Positions 8,347 to 15,486 are shown, numbered from the stretch's first letter. The stretch is 20,615 nt of DNA from an uncultured Clostridia bacterium (GCA_937894955.1 CALAXO010000205.1:1-20615), one strand, 5' to 3'. The notes: generated by a model not told the origin, from the sequence alone. Made by a program: numbers and translations.

Positions 8347-8403
8347 GTTTAAACTCAGCCGGATCGAGCACGGCTCGGTTCGAATGCAAATCTATTAAAA
8401 AGG

Positions 8404-8434
8404 GGCGGCACTGCTTTGGCGGTGCCGCCTTTTT
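8404..8434 (+). terminator. Rho-independent terminator after the protease gene
   Basis: An 11-pair stem (8404-8414 with 8419-8429, loop TTTG, one G-U pair) is followed by TTTTT. Five A's precede it, so it could also act on the opposite strand. Confidence 0.9.
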
Positions 8435-8580
8435 CATGCCCGGAACCTGCCCTCGATTCTGACACTGATCCGAAACATGAAATGTGCACGAAATAAGGCA
8501 AATCGGCTCGAATTGCGGCAGAATTATGCCTTTGCCCCAAAAAATCAACATAATGTTCATTTTTTTACACGAAAACACGG
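8435..8580. other. Non-coding spacer after the protease terminator
   Basis: No credible open frame or ribosome binding site is visible on either strand. The stretch becomes AT-rich towards the promoter at 8581. Confidence 0.4.
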
Positions 8581-8609
8581 TTGACAAAATGCTCTGCGTG
8601 CATTAAAAT
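8581..8609 (+). promoter_or_regulatory. Promoter 420 bp upstream of glgC
   Basis: TTGACA at 8581-8586, a 17-bp spacer and TAAAAT at 8604-8609 predict a start near 8616. No gene follows directly. The transcript would meet a terminator-like hairpin at 8680-8719 and then the tandem repeats. It could serve a short ~100-nt RNA or a long attenuated leader of glgC. Confidence 0.6.
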
Positions 8610-8679
8610 AATAACTGTCATCAAAACATCTAAGAAGCTTGTTGATTCTTAAATGTGTAACCCTCCTATATTTTTCTGT

Positions 8680-8719
8680 GAAGCGGAGCAGCTCCCCAAG
8701 CTCCGCTTCATACTTTTTT
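8680..8719 (+). terminator. Terminator-like hairpin / possible attenuator
   Basis: A perfect 10-bp stem (GAAGCGGAGC at 8680-8689, GCTCCGCTTC at 8700-8709) with a 10-nt loop is followed by ATAC and six T's. The four-base gap before the T-run is suboptimal. Its 3' arm is also the first unit of the tandem repeat. Confidence 0.55.
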
Positions 8720-8894
8720 GAAAAAAGTCGGATTCAGGGCGGAGCCCGCTCCGCTTCATACTTTTTTGGAAAAAGTCGGATTCAGGGCGGAGCTCGCTCC
8801 GCTTCACACTTTTATTTAACCGAAAGTTAATTCCGCGGCGGAGCCCGCTCTGCTTCACACTTGTTTTTAACCGATAGGTATTTCGACAGAAAAA
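8680..8894. repeat. Four tandem ~48-bp palindrome-bearing repeats
   Basis: Units begin with GCTCCGCTTC at 8700, 8748, 8796 and (one change) 8847, giving periods of 48, 48 and 51 bp. Units 1 and 2 are nearly identical and each contains a T-run/A-run palindrome (ACTTTTTTG then AAAAAGTC) followed by GGATTCAG. Each junction carries a short palindrome, GCGGAGC-NN-GCTCCGC, degenerate at the last junction. Units 3 and 4 diverge in the second half. Repeats of this general look occur in intergenic regions of Clostridia and are often mis-called as short proteins. Confidence 0.85.
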
Positions 8895-8918
8895 ATGCTC
8901 CGAATTGATAATTGCCAC

Positions 8919-8947
8919 TTGCCGTTTCTTCGAATATCCGGTAAAAT
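8919..8947 (+). promoter_or_regulatory. Proximal promoter candidate for glgCD
   Basis: TTGCCG at 8919-8924, a 17-bp spacer and TAAAAT at 8942-8947 lie about 84 bp before the glgC start. The match is moderate. It sits downstream of the tandem repeats and would free glgC from the upstream hairpin. Confidence 0.5.
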
Positions 8948-9030
8948 AATACTAACAAATATATTTGAACCGCATTCACGCATTCAACGTATGCGGGACA
9001 ATCAATTTGCAGCAGGAGGTTAATTGTAAT

Positions 9031-10260
9031 ATGCCCGCGAAAAAAATCGTTGCGATGCTGCTTGCAGGCGGTCAGGGAAGCCGCTTGGGTGAGCTTACAA
9101 AAAGCATGGCAAAACCCGCCGTTCCGTTCGGCGGGAAGTACAGAATCATCGACTTTCCGCTCTCAAACTGTGTGAATTCAGATATTGACACCGTCGGAGT
9201 GCTGACGCAATATGAGCCGCTGGCACTGAATGCATACCTTGGCAGCGGTCAAGCATGGGATTTGGACAGAAATAACGGCGGCGTGTTTGTTCTGCCACCT
9301 TACGCAAGCAACAGCGGCGGCAGGTGGTATTCCGGCACGGCGGATGCAATTTATCAAAACACACCTTTTATTGACCAATACAACCCCGAATATGTTCTTA
9401 TTCTTTCGGGCGACCATATCTACAAGATGAACTATGCGGAGATGCTTCGCAATCACATAAAAAACAATGCAGATGCAACCATTGCCGTTTTGACCGTTCC
9501 GCTTGCGGAAGCTTCTCGCTTCGGCATTATGAACACCGATGAGGAGGGCAGAATCACCGAATTTGAAGAAAAACCCAAATTTCCGCGCAGCAACAGAGCT
9601 TCAATGGGCATCTATATCTTCAATTGGAACATTCTGAAAAAGTTTCTGGCAGAGGATGCCGCAAACCCGGATTCTTCCAATGACTTCGGAAAGAATGTTA
9701 TCCCGGCGATGATAGACAGCGGCTGCCGCATGTTTGCATGGGATTTTTCCGGATACTGGAAGGATGTCGGAACGATCGCAAGCCTTTGGGAGGCAAACAT
9801 GGATTTGCTCGGCACGAATCCTGTTTTCAACCTGTATGATAAGGACTGGCGCATATATTCAAAAAGCCCGATTATGCCGCCGCATTATGCGGGCGCGGAC
9901 GCGGTCATTTCAAACAGCCTTGTTACCGAGGGCTGCGTTGTTCACGGTTTTGTGCGGCACAGCGTGCTTTATGCGGGCGTTCGCATTGAACCCGGTGCAG
10001 TTGTGGAGGATTCCATAATAATGCCCAACTCCGTGATTGAGCGCGATGCGGTCGTTCAAAAAGCAATTGTGGGTGAAAATGCGATTGTCGGCGCAAACGC
10101 TCTGGTCGGCTGTGAAAAACTGGATACCGATGACGACTATGACACGAAGCTTACCGGCGACATAACCCTTGTTGCAAGTGCCGTTCGTGTTGCGGACGGG
10201 CTGCGGATTCCAAAGGGAATGGTCTACAACTGCGGAAAAGGGGGCGAATTCAATGAATAA
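9031..10260 (+). CDS. glgC: Glucose-1-phosphate adenylyltransferase, catalytic subunit
   Basis: This 409-aa enzyme makes ADP-glucose from ATP and glucose-1-phosphate, the committed step of bacterial glycogen synthesis. The N-terminal nucleotidyltransferase fold shows LAGGQGSRLGELT (11-23), KPAVPFGGKYRIIDF (28-42), WYSGTADAIYQN (99-110), LSGDHIYKMNY (125-135), FEEKPK (178-183) and the substrate-binding SMGIYIF (191-197). From about residue 290 the C-terminus has the hexapeptide character of a left-handed beta-helix. I chose the ATG at 9031, with AGGAGG at 9014-9019; an in-frame TTG at 8965 has no ribosome binding site and would add non-family sequence. The last 8 bases overlap the start of glgD, so the two are translationally coupled. 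Confidence 0.96.
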   Translation: MPAKKIVAMLLAGGQGSRLGELTKSMAKPAVPFGGKYRIIDFPLSNCVNSDIDTVGVLTQYEPLALNAYLGSGQAWDLDRNNGGVFVLPPYASNSGGRWYSGTADAIYQNTPFIDQYNPEYVLILSGDHIYKMNYAEMLRNHIKNNADATIAVLTVPLAEASRFGIMNTDEEGRITEFEEKPKFPRSNRASMGIYIFNWNILKKFLAEDAANPDSSNDFGKNVIPAMIDSGCRMFAWDFSGYWKDVGTIASLWEANMDLLGTNPVFNLYDKDWRIYSKSPIMPPHYAGADAVISNSLVTEGCVVHGFVRHSVLYAGVRIEPGAVVEDSIIMPNSVIERDAVVQKAIVGENAIVGANALVGCEKLDTDDDYDTKLTGDITLVASAVRVADGLRIPKGMVYNCGKGGEFNE

Positions 10261-11377
10261 CAACATGTTCGGTTTGATTTACACGGGTGAGGCGAATGCG
10301 CAGCTCTGCGAATTGACGTTTTCGCGTTCGGTTGCCGCCGTTCCGTTCGGCGGACGTTACCGCGCGATCGACTTTATGCTTTCGGACATTGTGAACACGG
10401 GCATTTCAAACGTCGGCATAATCACTCAAAGAAATTATCACTCCCTGATGGATCACCTCGGCAGCGGAAAGGAATGGGATCTCCACCGCAAAAGGGACGG
10501 CCTGTTTATTCTTCCGCCTTTTGTAACGCGGGATAATACCGGCGTTTACAGGGGAACCGTCGATGCAATTCGTTCCGTAATGGGTTATATCCGCCGCAGC
10601 GCGCAAAAATACGTTATTCTGACCGGGAGCCATACTCTGTACAACACAACATATGACGAAATGCTTCGACAGCATATTGAAACGGGTGCGGATATCACGA
10701 TTATGTATAACGAGGAGCATGAGTTCAACCGTGCGGAACAATACGATGATCTTCGTCTCACAATGAACGAAAACGGCCTGATCACCGACCTTGCGCTCAA
10801 TCCTTACATGCCGGACAGCCCGTTTATGGGTTGCGACGCATACATAATGGAAAAGACTCTGCTTGAATACCTTGTTGAGGATGCGGCTGCACACGGCGAA
10901 TTTGATTTCATGCGGGATGTTCTTATCAAAAATGTGAACAAATACAGGTTCTGCGGCTGGAAGTACAACGGCTATGTTGCAAGATTGAACTCCGTTGCCG
11001 CATTCTATAAGCACAACCTTGCGCTGCTTCAGCCCGCTGTGCAGCAGGATTTGTTCAATCCCGCGCACCCGATTTATACAAAAGTAAAGGATGAAGTGCC
11101 CGCGAATTACTGTGGCAGCGGCAGTGCGCACAACAGCGTTATTGCGGACGGCTGCATTATCGAGGGCGAGGTCGAAAATTCCGTGCTTTTCCGCGGAGTT
11201 CATGTCGGCAAGGGTACAAAAGTCAAAAACTGCATACTGATGCAGGCCGCCTATATCGGTGACAACAGTGAGCTGTCTTATATGGTGCTTGATAAGGGCG
11301 TTATCGTTTTGAACGGCAGGCATCTGAGCGGGTACGAGAATTATCCTGTTATTTTGAGAAAAGGCGTCACTGTATAA
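10253..11377 (+). CDS. glgD: GlgD, regulatory/non-catalytic ADP-glucose pyrophosphorylase subunit
   Basis: This 374-aa GlgC paralogue is typical of Bacillota. In characterised species GlgD pairs with GlgC as a heterotetramer and alters activity. The fold is recognisable from VPFGGRYRAIDFMLSD (30-45), YRGTVDAIRS and the C-terminal beta-helix ('NSVIADGCIIEGEVENSV'). The catalytic signatures are degraded: the glycine-rich LAGGQGSRL of GlgC is replaced by YTGEANAQLCEL, and SGDH by TGSH. This supports a non-catalytic role. The ATG at 10253 lies inside the glgC stop region, with a purine-rich AAGGGGG just upstream. No glycogen synthase, branching enzyme or phosphorylase gene lies in the window. Confidence 0.95.
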   Translation: MNNNMFGLIYTGEANAQLCELTFSRSVAAVPFGGRYRAIDFMLSDIVNTGISNVGIITQRNYHSLMDHLGSGKEWDLHRKRDGLFILPPFVTRDNTGVYRGTVDAIRSVMGYIRRSAQKYVILTGSHTLYNTTYDEMLRQHIETGADITIMYNEEHEFNRAEQYDDLRLTMNENGLITDLALNPYMPDSPFMGCDAYIMEKTLLEYLVEDAAAHGEFDFMRDVLIKNVNKYRFCGWKYNGYVARLNSVAAFYKHNLALLQPAVQQDLFNPAHPIYTKVKDEVPANYCGSGSAHNSVIADGCIIEGEVENSVLFRGVHVGKGTKVKNCILMQAAYIGDNSELSYMVLDKGVIVLNGRHLSGYENYPVILRKGVTV

Positions 11378-11511
11378 TGCCGCGGACAAAGCGGGCAGGG
11401 CGAAAGCTTCCCGAAGCGGCGGCATCGGAACAAAGTTTTGCGGTCGGTCGGAGCAAAACGGGATACAGGTGTGAAAAATGCTTATTTCCAAAGTATATTT
11501 TCAAATAAGTG
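11378..11511. other. glgD-gdhA spacer with inverted repeat next to the gdhA promoter
   Basis: I see no T-run terminator after glgD, only a possible stem (GTTTTGC with GCAAAAC) without a T-tract. At 11481-11509 a 7-bp inverted repeat, CTTATTT and AAATAAG, is separated by 15 bp, with arm centres about two helical turns apart, and ends 2 bp before the -35 of gdhA. It may be an operator or simply AT-rich upstream DNA. Confidence 0.4.
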
Positions 11512-11540
11512 TTGACAATATTTGCTCGTGGATTTATGAT
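11512..11540 (+). promoter_or_regulatory. gdhA promoter
   Basis: TTGACA at 11512-11517, a 17-bp spacer and TATGAT at 11535-11540 predict a start near 11547 and a leader of about 160 nt. Confidence 0.8.
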
Positions 11541-11548
11541 ACAATTGA

Positions 11549-11664
11549 GCGGCGGGAGGAAAGCCTCCCGAGCCGCCTGTTACCAAAGCCGCAGCGGATG
11601 CGGTGCGCCCGATGTGGCTGCACATGCGTTTTCGGCACCACGCCGGCGGCATGAACTCGCCGCC
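11549..11664 (+). promoter_or_regulatory. Structured 5' leader of gdhA
   Basis: The predicted mRNA begins with a strong hairpin: GCGGC-GGGAGG (11549-11559) pairs with CCTCCC-GA-GCCGC (11564-11576), loop AAAG. A second stem pairs GGCGGC at 11645-11650 with GCCGCC at 11659-11664. No T-run follows either, so this is not a classical attenuator, and I recognise no known riboswitch class. The ribosome binding site GGAGG at 11693-11697 is outside both stems. Confidence 0.55.
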
Positions 11665-11707
11665 TGTGCGGTAATTAAAAAACATTATTTTTGGAGGATT
11701 TTATAGA

Positions 11708-13057
11708 ATGAACGCTTACATTCAGGAAATTCTTGCGAAGGTTCAGCAGCGCGATGCGCATGAACCCGAGTTTCTTCAGACTGTTGAAGAGGTTCTCAAA
11801 TCCCTTGAGCCCGTTATTGAAAAGCATCCCGAGTATCAGGAAGCCGGTCTTCTTGAGCGCCTCGTAGAGCCGGAGCGCGTTATCGAATTCCGCGTACCTT
11901 GGACCGACCGTGACGGCAAAGTTCAGGTAAACCGTGGTTTCCGCGTTCAGTTCAACAGCGCAATCGGACCCTACAAGGGCGGTCTCCGTTTCCAGGGCAA
12001 TGTTAACCTTTCCATCATGAAGTTCCTCGGCTTCGAGCAGACCTTCAAAAACAGCCTCACCAGCCTTCCCATGGGCGGCGGTAAGGGCGGTTCCGACTTC
12101 GATCCCAAAGGCAAGACCGATAAGGAAATTATGGATTTCTGCCAGAGCTTCATGACCGAACTCTGCCGTCATATCGGACCCAGCATCGACGTTCCCGCAG
12201 GTGACATGGGTGTCGGCGGCCGTGAAATCGGCTATCTCTTCGGTCAGTACAAGAGGATTCGCGGCGCATACGAAAACGGTGTTCTCACCGGCAAGGGTCT
12301 CTCCTTCGGCGGTTCCCTCATCCGTCCCGAAGCAACCGGTTTCGGTGCTGTTTACTACCTCTGCGAAGTTCTCAAGCATGAGAACGACACCATTGAAGGC
12401 AAGACCGTTGCAGTATCCGGCTTCGGTAATGTTGCTTGGGGTGTTACCAAGAAGGTTGCGGAACTCGGCGGCAAGGTTGTTACCCTCTCCGGCCCCGATG
12501 GCTACATCTACGATCCCGACGGCGTTGTAACCGAAGAAAAGATCAACTACATGCTCGAAATGAATGCAAGCCGCCGCAATCGCGTACAGGACTATGCAGA
12601 CAAGTTCGGTGTTGAATTCTTCCCCGGCGAAAAGCCCTTCGGCCGCAAGGTCGATATCGTCATGCCCTGCGCAATGCAGAATGACGTTCATATGGAATCC
12701 GCAGAGAAGATCGTTGCAAACGGCATCAAGTACTATATCGAAGTTGCTAACATGCCCACCACCAACGATGCTCTCTACTTCATGATGGATCAGCCCGGCA
12801 TGATCGTTGCTCCCTCCAAGGCAGTTAACGCCGGCGGCGTTGCAGTTTCCGGTCTCGAAATGAGCCAGAACGCAGAGCGTCTCGCTTGGACCGCAGAGGA
12901 AGTTGACGCAAAGCTCAGGAACATCATGGTCAACATCCACAAGGCCTCCATGGAAGCAGCAGAAGAGTGCGGCCTTGGCTACAACCTCGTAGCAGGCGCA
13001 AACATCGCGGGCTTCATGAAGGTTGCTGATGCCATGATGGCTCAGGGTATCTGCTGA
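11708..13057 (+). CDS. gdhA: Glutamate dehydrogenase, hexameric class
   Basis: This 449-aa enzyme interconverts glutamate and 2-oxoglutarate plus ammonium. Residues known from Clostridium symbiosum GDH are present, each one position later: Lys90 (GPYKGGLRF), Lys114, catalytic Lys126 (PMGGGKGGSDFDPKGK) and catalytic Asp166 (DVPAGDMGVG). The dinucleotide site has SGFGNVAWG (237-245). The second strand ends in TLSGPDGYIYDP, matching the NAD-specific C. symbiosum enzyme rather than the NADP-type sequence, so NAD is the likely coenzyme (inference). The ATG at 11708 follows GGAGG by 10 nt. The gene is monocistronic, with its own promoter, leader and terminator. Its restricted codon choice resembles rplJ/rplL, which suggests very high expression. 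Confidence 0.97.
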   Translation: MNAYIQEILAKVQQRDAHEPEFLQTVEEVLKSLEPVIEKHPEYQEAGLLERLVEPERVIEFRVPWTDRDGKVQVNRGFRVQFNSAIGPYKGGLRFQGNVNLSIMKFLGFEQTFKNSLTSLPMGGGKGGSDFDPKGKTDKEIMDFCQSFMTELCRHIGPSIDVPAGDMGVGGREIGYLFGQYKRIRGAYENGVLTGKGLSFGGSLIRPEATGFGAVYYLCEVLKHENDTIEGKTVAVSGFGNVAWGVTKKVAELGGKVVTLSGPDGYIYDPDGVVTEEKINYMLEMNASRRNRVQDYADKFGVEFFPGEKPFGRKVDIVMPCAMQNDVHMESAEKIVANGIKYYIEVANMPTTNDALYFMMDQPGMIVAPSKAVNAGGVAVSGLEMSQNAERLAWTAEEVDAKLRNIMVNIHKASMEAAEECGLGYNLVAGANIAGFMKVADAMMAQGIC

Positions 13058-13095
13058 TCATCGATTAACATTTGTTGATTAACCTCAAATAAAGG

Positions 13096-13136
13096 TCGGG
13101 GAATCGCTGTACGGCGATTCCCCGATTGTTCAATTT
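13096..13136 (+). terminator. Terminator after gdhA
   Basis: A perfect 12-bp stem (13096-13107 with 13114-13125, 6-nt loop) starts 38 nt after the gdhA stop. The T-tract is interrupted (TTGTTCAATTT), so termination efficiency is uncertain although the stem is strong. Confidence 0.75.
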
Positions 13137-13271
13137 CGGTGTTGTTGCCGAAACAACTCAAATTCACTTTACTGCGGTTTAATTTAATTCGCCGCATTTT
13201 CCGCTGCCGGCAGCAGCTTTCGGACACGGACGGCTTTGACAACCGGCAGAAGCGTTAAACAGGAGTTAACC

Positions 13272-13709
13272 ATGGACTTGACAAAACTTATAAAAGGCAC
13301 CGATATCGGCGACTGCGTTGTTCGGCTTCTTTTCACTTGGAACGCCGATCACCCCGATGCGGCGAAGGCTAAGGAAACTTTTATCAGCGCGATAAAAGCA
13401 AGAATACCGCAGCAGGCAAGGCTGAATTTGTCGAGTGCTGAAAAACTTTCGGACAGCATTGACAGATACCTGATAAAAAACGATACCGAGATGTATGCGG
13501 CGGTAAAAATCGGCAGCGCAATGATGTTTGCGGATCTTGCCAACCGCGAAACGGAAAACGCCGCTCTCGTGCGGTCGGCGGCCGAGAGTTTCATTTCGGA
13601 TATTCCGGACGGAATTGCGGACGACCGTGAAGCGCTCAGTGAAATCATCTTTTCCGAAAAAGAGGGCAGGGAAAAGCTGATTGAGATTTTCAAATTGCTG
13701 CGAGATTGA
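13272..13709 (+). CDS. Uncharacterised 145-aa protein
   Basis: I do not recognise a family. The ATG at 13272 has AGGAG 6 nt upstream (13261-13265), which sets the start; the frame opens further upstream without support. The protein is acidic and appears almost wholly alpha-helical, with no signal peptide, membrane segment, cysteine cluster or catalytic motif. The first third contains DCVVRLLFTWNADHPDAA and the end is lysine/glutamate-rich. It sits between the gdhA terminator and the rplJ promoter. I found only a weak candidate promoter for it, and no terminator separates it from the rplJ region. Codon use is like that of the average genes here, not the highly expressed ones. A 12-bp perfect palindrome, GCTGCCGGCAGC, lies upstream at 13203-13214. 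Confidence 0.8.
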   Translation: MDLTKLIKGTDIGDCVVRLLFTWNADHPDAAKAKETFISAIKARIPQQARLNLSSAEKLSDSIDRYLIKNDTEMYAAVKIGSAMMFADLANRETENAALVRSAAESFISDIPDGIADDREALSEIIFSEKEGREKLIEIFKLLRD

Positions 13710-13759
13710 GAAACAACAAAATATATCTGTATTTTTTGCCGAAAATCAGTGAAAAACTA

Positions 13760-13788
13760 TTGACAGGCTCAAAACAAGCGGTTATAAT
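13760..13788 (+). promoter_or_regulatory. rplJL promoter
   Basis: TTGACA at 13760-13765, a 17-bp spacer and TATAAT at 13783-13788 form a full-consensus promoter with predicted start near 13795, about 247 nt before rplJ. Confidence 0.9.
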
Positions 13789-13810
13789 TATCCGGCAAAT
13801 GAATATCCGC

Positions 13811-14010
13811 CATAGACAGCAGGTGCGCGGTCAAGATGTTTCTGCATCAAGTCCGAAGCTTAATTTCCTGCCGAGGTAGAGCCAAATAGTTTTTCCCGGT
13901 TGTTTCGGCAGCGATTCAGCGGCGCGGTTTGCCTGTGCTGCACCGAATCAATGCTTAAAATGATTGTTAGACTATCCTCTGTCCCCCTGTCCTATGGCAT
14001 GGGGAATATT
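13811..14010 (+). promoter_or_regulatory. Ribosomal protein L10 leader
   Basis: The leader contains the hallmark pair of conserved strands of the L10 leader motif: AGACAGCAGGTGC at 13814-13826 and TTTCCTGCCGAGGT near 13864-13877, which pair CAGCAGG with CCTGC at the base of the structure. In Bacillota this RNA binds the L10(L12)4 complex and gives feedback control of rplJL. Further downstream TCCCC and GGGGA (about 13982-14005) can form a hairpin followed by a weak AT-rich run, a possible attenuator; that last point is inference. Confidence 0.85.
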
Positions 14011-14041
14011 TGTTTGAAACTGTGACAAGGAGGAATTTTCC

Positions 14042-14569
14042 ATGGCAAATGCTTCTATTCTTGCAATGAAGGAGCAGCACGTTGCGGAGATCAAGGATCG
14101 TCTCACAAGGGCTCAGTCCGTTGTTATGTTCGATTACCGCGGTCTTACCGTTGACGAGGTGACTGCACTCCGTGTCGAAATGCGCAAAGCAGGTGTTGAG
14201 TACATCGTTCTCAAAAACACCATGGTCGAAAGAGCCTGCCGCGAACTCAACATCGATGAGTCCGTTCACGCAATGCTCAAAGGACCGTCCGCTTTCGCTT
14301 TCGGTTACGACGACGCGGTTGCACCCGCAAAAATCCTTAAGGATTCAATCAAAAAGTTCAAAAAATGCACCATCAAGGGCGGCATTGTGGACGGCGTTGT
14401 TACCGATGCTCAGGGCATCGATGCTCTCGCTGATCTGCCCCCCAGAGAGGTTCTCATCGCTCGTATGCTGGGCAGCATGATGAGCCCCATCACCGGCCTT
14501 GCCATCGCTCTCGACCAGCTCGCAAAGAAGCTCGGCGGCGAAGCAGCCGAAGAAGCAGCGGCAGAATAA
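14042..14569 (+). CDS. rplJ: 50S ribosomal protein L10
   Basis: This 175-aa protein forms the base of the ribosomal stalk and anchors the L7/L12 dimers to 23S rRNA. Family features are the N-terminal KEQHVAEIKDRLTRAQSVVMFDYRGLTVDEV, the RVEMRKAGVEYIVLKNTM segment, GPSAFAFGYDD and the long C-terminal helix ending in an Ala/Glu-rich tail. Length is normal. AAGGAGG lies 8 nt before the ATG. It is preceded by the L10 leader and followed after 52 bp by rplL. Neither rplK/rplA upstream nor rpoB downstream is present, which is unusual for the locus. Confidence 0.97.
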   Translation: MANASILAMKEQHVAEIKDRLTRAQSVVMFDYRGLTVDEVTALRVEMRKAGVEYIVLKNTMVERACRELNIDESVHAMLKGPSAFAFGYDDAVAPAKILKDSIKKFKKCTIKGGIVDGVVTDAQGIDALADLPPREVLIARMLGSMMSPITGLAIALDQLAKKLGGEAAEEAAAE

Positions 14570-14621
14570 CTTTTGCTGCGTAACCGTTTCAAACAAAATT
14601 TTTTAATCGGAGGAAATTAAA

Positions 14622-14990
14622 ATGACTAAGCAGGAATTTATCGATTACATTAAGTCCCTCACCGTTCTCGAACTCGCAGACCTCGTTCATGCGGTTGAAG
14701 AAGAATTCGGCGTATCCGCAGCAGCAACCGCAGTTGCAGTTGCAGGCCCCGCAGCAGCAGCAGAACCCGTTGAAGAGAAGACCGAATTTGACGTTATCCT
14801 CAAGGGCTTCGGCGCACAGAAACTCAACGTTATCAAGGTTGTCCGCGCAGAACTCGGCCTCGGCCTGAAGGAAGCAAAGGAAGCAGTTGAAGGCGCACCC
14901 ACCACCCTCAAGGAAGGCCTCTCCAAGGAAGATGCAGAGAAGCTCGCAAAGGCATTCACCGATGCAGGCGCAGAAATCGAAATCAAATAA
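14622..14990 (+). CDS. rplL: 50S ribosomal protein L7/L12
   Basis: This 122-aa stalk protein recruits translation GTPases. The N-terminal dimerisation domain (KQEFIDYIKSLTVLELADLV) is followed by an Ala/Val-rich hinge (~36-50). The C-terminal domain contains EFDVILKGFGAQKLNVIKVVR and the conserved GLGLKEAKEAVEGAP. Length is typical. A GGAGG lies 8 nt upstream of the ATG at 14622. It is the last gene of the rplJL bicistron, since a strong terminator follows within 70 bp. Confidence 0.98.
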   Translation: MTKQEFIDYIKSLTVLELADLVHAVEEEFGVSAAATAVAVAGPAAAAEPVEEKTEFDVILKGFGAQKLNVIKVVRAELGLGLKEAKEAVEGAPTTLKEGLSKEDAEKLAKAFTDAGAEIEIK

Positions 14991-15020
14991 TCATTTTCCC
15001 TGTCACAAACAAAACCCCGT

Positions 15021-15056
15021 CCGCCGCAGCTGCCCGCAGCCGCGGCGGGCTTTTTT
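15021..15056 (+). terminator. Terminator after rplL
   Basis: A stem of 7 pairs (CCGCCGC at 15021-15027 with GCGGCGG at 15042-15048) continues past one mismatch into GCTG/CAGC and is followed by GC and six T's. Confidence 0.92.
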
Positions 15057-15486
15057 GATGAACCGATTACAGCACCCTATCGGAGGCGGAAAAGCGAGTG
15101 ATGCTTTATTTTTTTCGCTGATTGTTAAGCCGGCGTTCAGAAAGAGTGTCAGCGGTCGGCGACAGAGAAAACATGAACAATTGCGCTGTTTCCATGCGGG
15201 CGCAAATGTGATATAATTTCTCTTTGAGATGTTTAAGATTGATTAAATAATCAATAACTTATACTGATTCACAAAAACATCAATCGAGCTTTCACAAAAA
15301 TACGAACGAGTTGACTGCAAAAGCCGCTTGCATAAAACACTGAACAATCCGGATTCAATTGCGAAAGTTTAAAACAACGCTGCCGAGAAACTCGGGAACT
15401 CCGAATATAAGCTTTGATACGGATTTCGGACAGGTTTCGCATTCCCGAATCCGGATCAACCGCTCTGAATTAAACTTTATTCATTA
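15057..15486. other. 430-bp gene-free gap with an orphan promoter-like site
   Basis: No credible gene is seen between rplL and parB. On the plus strand TTTCCA (15189-15194), 17 bp and TATAAT (15212-15217) resemble a promoter. Twenty bases further lies an inverted repeat, ATTGATTA-AA-TAATCAAT (15238-15255). The only ORF after it is five codons long. A small stem, CCGAG-AAA-CTCGG, lies at 15383-15395 without a T-run. A transcript from here would run antisense into the parB 3' end. I saw no DnaA boxes or parS site. Confidence 0.4.

Noticed and set aside
8370..8392. tRNA-like T-loop (GGTTCGAAT)
   Set aside because: No matching acceptor stem, D-arm or anticodon arm can be found around it; it is the tail of the protease transcript just before the terminator.
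8639..8830. A short protein with repeated Phe/Lys/Ser motifs upstream of glgC
   Set aside because: It is only the translation of the tandem palindromic repeats; there is no ribosome binding site and both strands give similar open frames.
8680..8894. CRISPR array
   Set aside because: The units are contiguous tandem copies with no unique spacers of constant length, and no cas genes are present.
11651..11674. Seven-codon leader peptide in the gdhA leader
   Set aside because: ATG to TAA is open, but there is no ribosome binding site, the codons do not suggest attenuation by glutamate, and no terminator follows.
11675..12940. A 421-codon open frame antisense to gdhA
   Set aside because: Same cause as above: codon bias of a highly expressed gene leaves the opposite frame open. 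The sense frame is an unmistakable glutamate dehydrogenase.
15057..15486. Replication origin or parS cluster near the ParB-family gene
   Set aside because: No DnaA boxes or the parS palindrome were seen, and dnaA, dnaN, parA, rsmG and mnmG are absent from the window.
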